Source: Mesorhizobium sp. NZP2298
GTDB lineage: Bacteria; Pseudomonadota; Alphaproteobacteria; Rhizobiales; Rhizobiaceae
DNA length: 64,000 bases
NCBI RefSeq assembly: GCF_013170825.1
Contig: NZ_CP033365.1
Coordinates: 620,001-684,000, forward strand
Reading direction: 5' to 3'
Notes under the pieces: model-generated
Seen by the model: the letters and a program-made list of their open reading frames with translations, nothing else
Databases searched by the model: none
Told to the model about the DNA's origin: nothing
Part shown: positions 58,813-64,000 of the stretch, in pieces
How the letters are laid out: each line of letters starts with the position of its first letter
How positions within the stretch are numbered: position 1 is the stretch's first letter
Position numbers and translations under genes: made by a program

Positions 58813-60350
58813 GCGAGCTTGCCGAGCGCTTCGAAACACATGATCCCGGCGAGAAGCTGGTGGCGGAGAAGATCCGCTGCGATGCCTGTCCGGTCATGTG
58901 CTACATCGCCGATGGCCGCACCGGCGCCTGCGACCGCTACGGCAATACCGGCGGCCGGATCGTACGCATGGACCCGCTGGCCATCCTCGACCACGCGGCC
59001 GAGACCGGCGCGGCGATCGTACCTTTCGTCGCCGACGGCGAGGCCTGGGACGGCGAACTGGTCAACGCCGGGCGCCGCTTCGTCACGGCAATAGGCGCCG
59101 GCACCACCTATCCCGACTACAAGCCGGCGCCGTTCATCGTCAGCCAGGAGGTCGAGGGCGTCGATCTCGTCACGGTCGTCACCGAAGGCATCTTTTCGTA
59201 TTGCGGCGTCAAGGTGAAGATCGATACCGACCGTCATATCGGACCGGAAACGGCTGTTGTTCGGGCCGAGGGCGAGGCGATCGGCCATGTCACGACAGGC
59301 GAATATGGCTCGCAGATGCTGTCGCTGGGCGGCGTGCATCACCTCACCGGCGGCTCCAAGGCCGAAGGCCGCGCCACCTGCGATGCGCTGCTCAATCTGT
59401 GCAACCGCAAGCCGGTGGAACTGACCATCGATGGCGGCGCCACCATCATCGTCGAAGCCGGCAAACCACCCGTCATCGACGGCAAGCAGGAGCACCGCAT
59501 GCGCGTCGGCTGCGGCTCGGCGACGATCGGCATGTTCGCCACGCAATGGCGCGGGCTGGTCGACGAGGTGGTGGTGGTCGACGACCACATCACCGGCGTC
59601 GTTTCCGAGCATCAGGCCGGCAAGGTGCTGGGCTGGCAAGATACGGGGATCAAGATCATCGGCCGCCGCTCGACGCCAGGCCGCTATTTCAAGGTCTCCG
59701 AGCCTGGCCTCGGCTGGGGCGGCACCTCGATTTCCGACCCGCTGTCGATCCTTGGCGACTGGAACGCCAAGAAGGGCGCGCGGCCAGGCCTGTCGTTGCT
59801 GATGGTTTCGACCACAGGCGAACAATTCGCCTACTACGAACTCGACGACGAATTGAAACCTGTCGAAAAACCGTTTCCCGAACGGCTGCGGAAGTCCGTC
59901 AATCTGATAGAGGACAATTGCGAGCCGGCGCTGTGCACCGTTCTGTTCATCGGCGGCGCCGGCGGTTCGCTGCGTGCCGGCGTCACCGAAAACCCGGTCA
60001 ATCTCACCCGGTCGGTGCAAGGCCTGAAGACCTATGTGACGGTCGGCGGCGCGCCGGTCTATGTCTGGCCGGGCGGCGGCATCACGCTGATGGTCGACGT
60101 GACGCGGGTGCCGGAAGGCGCTTTCGGCTATGTGCCGACACCAGCGCTGGTGGCGCCGATCGAATTCACGCTGCGCCGCGACGACTATATCAGGCTCGGC
60201 GGCTACGAGGCCGAAATCCGCAGCGTCGAGGACATCGTCGCCAAGGGCGGCGAGTACCTCAACCCGCGTCGCGGAACCGGCGCGCCGTCCGACAATCCAT
60301 GGCCGCCGCTCGCGCAATTGCGGCGTGCCGCCTCGAACGGAGCCGGATGA
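58809..60350 (+). CDS. 6-hydroxynicotinate reductase-like Fe-S oxidoreductase
   Basis: A 513-residue protein similar to the 6-hydroxynicotinate reductase of anaerobic nicotinate fermentation. An N-terminal Cys24-x2-Cys27-x3-Cys31-x9-Cys41 motif (CDACPVMC...C) should carry a [4Fe-4S] cluster. The body has [19 protein letters not shown], the Gly-rich [14 protein letters not shown] and [11 protein letters not shown]. In the family it reduces the ring of the hydroxylated pyridine using ferredoxin-type electrons. Presence in an aerobe beside a molybdenum hydroxylase suggests an N-heterocycle pathway, but the real substrate is inferred. Overlaps its neighbours by 4 bp on each side. Confidence 0.8.
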   Translation: MSELAERFETHDPGEKLVAEKIRCDACPVMCYIADGRTGACDRYGNTGGRIVRMDPLAILDHAAETGAAIVPFVADGEAWDGELVNAGRRFVTAIGAGTTYPDYKPAPFIVSQEVEGVDLVTVVTEGIFSYCGVKVKIDTDRHIGPETAVVRAEGEAIGHVTTGEYGSQMLSLGGVHHLTGGSKAEGRATCDALLNLCNRKPVELTIDGGATIIVEAGKPPVIDGKQEHRMRVGCGSATIGMFATQWRGLVDEVVVVDDHITGVVSEHQAGKVLGWQDTGIKIIGRRSTPGRYFKVSEPGLGWGGTSISDPLSILGDWNAKKGARPGLSLLMVSTTGEQFAYYELDDELKPVEKPFPERLRKSVNLIEDNCEPALCTVLFIGGAGGSLRAGVTENPVNLTRSVQGLKTYVTVGGAPVYVWPGGGITLMVDVTRVPEGAFGYVPTPALVAPIEFTLRRDDYIRLGGYEAEIRSVEDIVAKGGEYLNPRRGTGAPSDNPWPPLAQLRRAASNGAG

Positions 60351-61234
60351 TGGACGGCCCGCAAGTCCACTGGCTGCAGGACGGCAAGCGGCTGCACCTC
60401 AACCACGGGCCGATCGACCTGATCGTCGAAGCCTTTGGCGAGGCGGACGAATGCCGTGCCGCCTACGCCCAGGCTGTCGCGCGCTTCCAGACAATCCTGA
60501 TCGAGTTGGTCAGGGAGCTTCCCGAATTGCGACTCCCGGCATTTTTCCTGCGGCCGCGCGCCTTTGACGGCGCGACGGCGCGCCGCATGGAAGCCGCCGT
60601 CATGCCCTTGGCGGAATGCTTCATAACACCGATGGCGGCCGTTGCGGGATCGGTAGCCGACGAAATGCTCGCCGCGTTGCTTGCCGGCCGCAGGCTCGAT
60701 CGCGCCTATGTCAACAATGGCGGCGACAGCGCTCTTTACATCGGCACGGGCCGGTCGATCGGTCTGGCGGTCGCCGGCACCGGCAACGGCATGGCCGACC
60801 GGATCACGATCCGCGCGGAAGATGGCGTTCGCGGCGTTGCCACCAGCGGCTGGCGCGGCCGCTCGTTCTCGCTTGGCATTGCCGACGCCGTCACCGTGCT
60901 GGCGCGCACCGGCGCCGAGGCCGATGCGGCGGCGACGCTCATCGCCAACGCGGTCGATCTGCCCGGCAATCCCGCCATCAAGCGCATTCCGGCACAGGAG
61001 CTGTCGCCCGACAGCGATCTCGGCGCGCGGCTGGTGACACAAGCCGTCGGCACGCTGGCATTTGGCGAAGTGGCGCAAGCGCTGGACAATGGCCTTGCCG
61101 TTGCCGAAGATTTTCGCCGGCGCGGGCTGATTGCCGCATCGGCGCTGTTTCTTGGCGGTGAGGCCCGCATCAGTGGCTCGGTTGCACTTTCCGCGCCCAA
61201 TAAAAATCCGAGGGAGGAAGTTGCCCATGCCTGA
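60347..61234 (+). CDS. UPF0280 family protein
   Basis: A 295-residue protein of the UPF0280 family. The conserved parts are ITPMAAVAGSVADEMLAALL, YVNNGGDSALYIGTG and ATSGWRGRSFSLGIADAVTVLA, with ANAVDLPGN. As I recall, UPF0280 structures have the fold of ApbE, the flavin transferase for NqrC/RnfG, so a role in modifying the adjacent reductase with flavin is possible. It is not an authentic ApbE. Start: ATG at 60347, overlapping the reductase gene by 4 bp. Confidence 0.85.
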   Translation: MMDGPQVHWLQDGKRLHLNHGPIDLIVEAFGEADECRAAYAQAVARFQTILIELVRELPELRLPAFFLRPRAFDGATARRMEAAVMPLAECFITPMAAVAGSVADEMLAALLAGRRLDRAYVNNGGDSALYIGTGRSIGLAVAGTGNGMADRITIRAEDGVRGVATSGWRGRSFSLGIADAVTVLARTGAEADAAATLIANAVDLPGNPAIKRIPAQELSPDSDLGARLVTQAVGTLAFGEVAQALDNGLAVAEDFRRRGLIAASALFLGGEARISGSVALSAPNKNPREEVAHA

Positions 61235-61811
61235 GTTTCCGATCCGCAAGGTCGCGGTGCTGAGCGAAGAGATTTTTCACGAGGGCGGACCGGTCGCGGA
61301 CGTACCGCGCCGGCGAGCGGCGGCCATGGCCGTGGTCAAGAACCCGTTCGCCGGGCGCTATGTCGAGGATCTGCAGAGTGCCATGGACGATCTGAAGCCA
61401 CTCGGCCTGCTGCTCTGCGACCGGCTGATCGCGGCGCTCGGCGGCGACATCAAGCAGATCGACGGCTACGGCAAGGGCGCCATCGTCGGCACGGCGGGCG
61501 AACTGGAACACGGCGCGCTCTGGCATGTGCCCGGCGGCTACGCGATGCGCGAGCGGCTCGGCGACGCCAAGGCGATCGTGCCATCAGCGAAGAAAGTCGG
61601 CGCCTTCGGCTCGAAGCTCGACGTACCGCTCGGCCACATCAACGCCGCCTATGTGCGCAGCCATTTCGACGCCATGGAAGTCGGCATCAGCGACGGCCCG
61701 CGTCCCGACGAGATCCTGTTCTGCCTCGCCATGACCTGCGGCCCGCGCGTCCATAACCGCATGGGTGGCCTTGCGGCCGACGACATCAAGGCCTGGGACG
61801 GGTTGCGGTGA
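61227..61811 (+). CDS. DUF1185 (amino acid synthesis) family protein
   Basis: A 194-residue protein. The MPEFPIRKVAVLSEEIFHEGG start, AMAVVKNPFAGRYVEDL, GKGAIVGTAGELEHGALWHVPGGYAMRE and GISDGPRPDEILFCLAMTCGPRVHNRMGG segments define the DUF1185 family, sometimes labelled amino acid synthesis protein. The biochemical role is not established. Its constant company with Moco hydroxylases and hydroxynicotinate-type reductases suggests a catabolic ring-related step. Overlaps the UPF0280 gene by 8 bp; preceded by GGGAGGAA. Confidence 0.85.
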   Translation: MPEFPIRKVAVLSEEIFHEGGPVADVPRRRAAAMAVVKNPFAGRYVEDLQSAMDDLKPLGLLLCDRLIAALGGDIKQIDGYGKGAIVGTAGELEHGALWHVPGGYAMRERLGDAKAIVPSAKKVGAFGSKLDVPLGHINAAYVRSHFDAMEVGISDGPRPDEILFCLAMTCGPRVHNRMGGLAADDIKAWDGLR

Positions 61812-62269
61812 ACGGCGAGGACAATCTGCTCAAGCTGGTCGAGGCCGAAGAGCCTGGGGAACATGACTACCTCCTCCAGGAACAGGTCGGCTTCATCCTG
61901 CGCAAGGCGCACCAGCGTCATGTGTCTATCTTCGCCGCGCATATAGGCGACCTGACGCCGCCACAATTCGCGGCACTGGCCAAGCTGCGCGATGTCGGCG
62001 AGACCTCGCAGAACCAGCTCGGCACGCTGATCGCGATGGACGCGGCGACCGTGAAGGGCGTGATCGACCGCCTGAAGGCGCGCGGCCTGGTGGAACTCTC
62101 CAGGCATGAGGTCGACAAAAGGCGGTTGCTGGTCAATCTGACCGCCGAGGGTCGCGATGCGATCGAACGGCTGATCCCGCTCGCCCGCGAGATCACCAGG
62201 GAAACACTGGCGCCGCTCTCGGCCAAGGAGATCGCCACGTTCACAAAGCTGCTGGCGAAGCTGGCGTAG
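61808..62269 (+). CDS. MarR-family transcriptional regulator
   Basis: A 153-residue regulator with a winged-helix core: LTPPQFAALAKLRDVGETSQNQLGTLIAMDAATVKGVIDRLKARGLVELSRHEVDKRRLLVNLTAEG. MarR proteins are dimeric repressors released by aromatic or heterocyclic ligands. As the last gene of the operon (4-bp overlap) it probably senses the substrate and represses the promoter at 54988-55027. The start is the GTG at 61808. Confidence 0.92.
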   Translation: MNGEDNLLKLVEAEEPGEHDYLLQEQVGFILRKAHQRHVSIFAAHIGDLTPPQFAALAKLRDVGETSQNQLGTLIAMDAATVKGVIDRLKARGLVELSRHEVDKRRLLVNLTAEGRDAIERLIPLAREITRETLAPLSAKEIATFTKLLAKLA

Positions 62270-62316
62270 GCTGGTCCTGCCGGACGCCAATCAGCGCCCG
62301 GCAGAAGCGTATCGCC

Positions 62317-63285
62317 TCAGAGTCCGTTGTCCTTCAGCACCTGAGCGGCGTTTTCCTTGGTGATCTTCTCGGTTGGCAGCGTGATGGTCTTTTCGACCTT
62401 CTCGCCGTTGAGGAACTTGATCGCCTGGCGCAGGCCTTCGGCACCGGGGGTAACGTAGGTGAAAGTCGCCGTCAGCTCGCCCTTGTTCACCATTTGCACG
62501 CCTTCATTGGGCAGGCCGTCAATGCCGATGAACTTGATGTCCTTCTCGCGGCCGACATCCTTGGCGGCGAGATAGGCGCCGTAGGCCATCGGATCGTTGT
62601 GGCCGTAAACGAGATCGATCTTCTCGTTGGTTTTCAGCGCGTTGGCCATCAGATTGTAGGCCTGGTCCTGCTTCCAGTCGCCCGACTGCTGGTCGAGCAG
62701 ATACTTGATGCCCGGCTCCTTGTCGGTGAATTCATGGAAGCCGTCATGGCGGTCATGCGCCGGCTGGGTGCCCATGCCACCCCAGATCTCGACGACATTG
62801 CCGGCCGCCTTGCCCTTGCCGCCGAGCAGTTCGACCGCATACTCGCCTGCCGCGCGCCCGATCAGCTTGTTATCGCCACCGACGAACTGCGTGTAGTCCT
62901 TGGTATCGACGTTGCGGTCGAGCACGAAGACCGGAATCTTGGCGTCGATGGCCTGCTGCACGACGCCGGTCAGGCCCGCGGATTCCTTCGGCGACACCAA
63001 CAGCGCGTCGACCTCCTGACGGATCAGGTTCTCGACGTCGGCGACCTGCTTCTCGGTCTTGTCCTCGCCATCGGTGATGATCAGCTCGACCTCGGGATGC
63101 TTGGCGGCTTCGGCAATGATGTCCTTGTTGAACTGGGCGCGCCAGGGCTCGATGGTCGTCACCTGCGAGAAGCCGATCTTCCACTTCTTGTCCTGGGCGA
63201 AGGCATTGCCGGTCGAAAGCAGCGCGGTGGTGGTCAGCAATGCCGCGCCGAGTGCGGCAAGCTTCAGCATGTCACGTCGTTTCAT
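62317..63285 (-). CDS. CUT2 sugar ABC transporter substrate-binding protein
   Basis: A 322-residue periplasmic protein of the RbsB/YtfQ type. The signal peptide ends near residue 30 (ALLSTGNAFA). The mature start WKIGFSQVTTIEPWRAQFNKDI, LIITDGEDKTEKQVADVENLIRQEVDALLVSP and VDTKDYTQFVGGDNKLIGRAAGEY follow the ribose/galactose-binding pattern, and FVLDRNVD is a hinge motif. The sugar is not shown. The next gene in the operon is the CUT2 permease, overlapping by 4 bp. Confidence 0.9.
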   Translation of the reverse strand: MKRRDMLKLAALGAALLTTTALLSTGNAFAQDKKWKIGFSQVTTIEPWRAQFNKDIIAEAAKHPEVELIITDGEDKTEKQVADVENLIRQEVDALLVSPKESAGLTGVVQQAIDAKIPVFVLDRNVDTKDYTQFVGGDNKLIGRAAGEYAVELLGGKGKAAGNVVEIWGGMGTQPAHDRHDGFHEFTDKEPGIKYLLDQQSGDWKQDQAYNLMANALKTNEKIDLVYGHNDPMAYGAYLAAKDVGREKDIKFIGIDGLPNEGVQMVNKGELTATFTYVTPGAEGLRQAIKFLNGEKVEKTITLPTEKITKENAAQVLKDNGL

Positions 63286-64000
63286 TTCTTGTTTCCTCCG
63301 AGATTGAGAGACGGGGTCTCTTGTGGCGGCCGCTTGGCTGCGGCCGTTTCCTTGCGCGCCGGTTGCCCGCCGGGCAGGCGCAGATAGGCCAGGAGATCGC
63401 CGGCATTGCGCTCCTGCACGAGCACGGTGCCGATGATGATCATCCCCTTCAGCACCAGCTGTAGATTCGAATTGATGTTGTGGAGCTGCAGTATGTTGGA
63501 GAGCAGCCCGAAGATCAGCACGCCGCAGAACGTGCCGATCAGGCTGCCGCGTCCGCCCATCAGGCTGGTGCCGCCGATGACCACGGCGGCGATTGCGTCG
63601 AGCTCCAGCCCGGCGCCGGCATCGGGCTTGCCTTGCCGGTACTGCGCGACATAGAGCACCGCGGCGATGCCGGCGAGCAGGCCGGAGACGGCATAGGTCG
63701 CGATCTTGACGCGGCCGGCGGCGATGCCGGAAAGCCGTGCCGCCTCCTCATTGCCGCCGATGGCATAGACATAGCGGCCGAACGGCGTGAAGCGCAGCAC
63801 GGCGCCATAGATCAGGATGGCGCCGAGGAAGAACAGGCCGGGCATCGGGATGACGCCGAACACCAGCGAGCGCAGCATCTCGAAATCGGCGGTGGCGTTC
63901 GAGCCGGTATAGACCGGCAGCACGGCATTGTTCTGGCCGGCGGTGAGCCGGGCGATACCGAGCGCCGTGACCATCATCGCCAGCGTGACGATGAAGGGCT
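63282..64000 (-). CDS. CUT2 sugar ABC transporter permease, cut by the window edge
   Basis: The 239 visible C-terminal residues of an RbsC/YtfT-type permease. Motifs include TPFGRYVYAIGGNEEAARLSGI, AYAVSGLLAGIAAVLYVA-like segments and DAIAAVVIGGTSLMGGRGSLIGTFCGVLIFG, with LKGMIIIGTVLVQE near the end. The frame continues to the window edge (PFIVTLAMMV) so the start lies beyond 64000. Its stop region overlaps the binding-protein start by 4 bp. A hydrophilic tail of about 40 residues follows the last segment. Confidence 0.93.
   Translation of the reverse strand, partial: PFIVTLAMMVTALGIARLTAGQNNAVLPVYTGSNATADFEMLRSLVFGVIPMPGLFFLGAILIYGAVLRFTPFGRYVYAIGGNEEAARLSGIAAGRVKIATYAVSGLLAGIAAVLYVAQYRQGKPDAGAGLELDAIAAVVIGGTSLMGGRGSLIGTFCGVLIFGLLSNILQLHNINSNLQLVLKGMIIIGTVLVQERNAGDLLAYLRLPGGQPARKETAAAKRPPQETPSLNLGGNKK

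Noticed and set aside
58898..60346. Plus-strand frame running through the reductase gene into the UPF0280 gene
   Set aside because: The part before 60347 is an Arg-rich shadow of the reductase frame; only the section from 60347 is the real UPF0280 gene.

Overview
The window is high-GC DNA from an alphaproteobacterium, most likely a Mesorhizobium-type member of the Hyphomicrobiales. The grounds are the dense set of ABC transporters, GcvA-like LysR regulators, a DUF1127 protein, the smo/mtlK polyol operon, a NodF/NodE-like pair and short palindromic repeats of rhizobial type. It reads as ordinary chromosome with much catabolic and transport capacity. No phage, transposase, CRISPR array or rRNA was seen. 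One tRNA-Arg(CCG) lies at 832-908, next to a gene-poor, visibly less GC-rich stretch (89-831) that may be the edge of an island.

Layout. 1-8.4 kb: the end of an SDR gene, the tRNA, a DUF1003 membrane protein, a D,D-carboxypeptidase lipoprotein, a Gln-rich coiled-coil membrane protein whose frame is broken in a G-run, a mutarotase-like protein, a P-loop sugar/nucleoside kinase, an H1-like basic protein and a GST. 8.6-10.1 kb: a ketoacyl synthase and acyl carrier protein resembling NodE and NodF. 10.3-19.3 kb: a urease cluster (ureD, A, B, C, E, F, G plus a HupE/UreJ nickel permease) with several non-urease genes inside it and two genes on the opposite strand between ureB and ureC. 19.4-38.8 kb: sugar/polyol metabolism. 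A SorC-type regulator and a sorbitol/mannitol operon (smoEFGK, smoS, mtlK, a HAD phosphatase and an FGGY kinase with the D-ribulokinase motif) run rightward. An AraC-regulated CUT1 transporter operon with a medium-chain polyol dehydrogenase runs leftward. The two operons meet tail to tail 8 bp apart.

39-44.9 kb: a MATE exporter, then a polar amino acid transporter without an ATPase, an agmatinase-family ureohydrolase and a divergent GcvA-like regulator. Urea from the ureohydrolase could feed the urease. 45-54.8 kb: pncB, a conserved membrane protein, a complete branched-chain-type (HAAT) transporter whose first permease gene starts beside a 160-bp palindromic repeat, an Na+/H+ antiporter-like protein and pncA. 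55-62.3 kb: a tightly overlapped operon diverging from pncA. It encodes a molybdenum hydroxylase (FAD subunit plus a fused 2Fe-2S/Moco subunit), a 6-hydroxynicotinate reductase-like Fe-S protein, a UPF0280 protein, a DUF1185 protein and a MarR regulator, behind a strong promoter with an overlapping palindrome. It looks like a pathway for an N-heterocycle, possibly nicotinate. 62.3-64 kb: the start of a CUT2 sugar transporter, cut by the window edge.

The most interesting regions are the N-heterocycle operon with its promoter/operator and pncA next door, the NodFE-like pair with an altered acyl-carrier motif, the D-ribulokinase-type kinase in the sorbitol operon, the repeat at the livH start, and the one-base frame break at about 4935.
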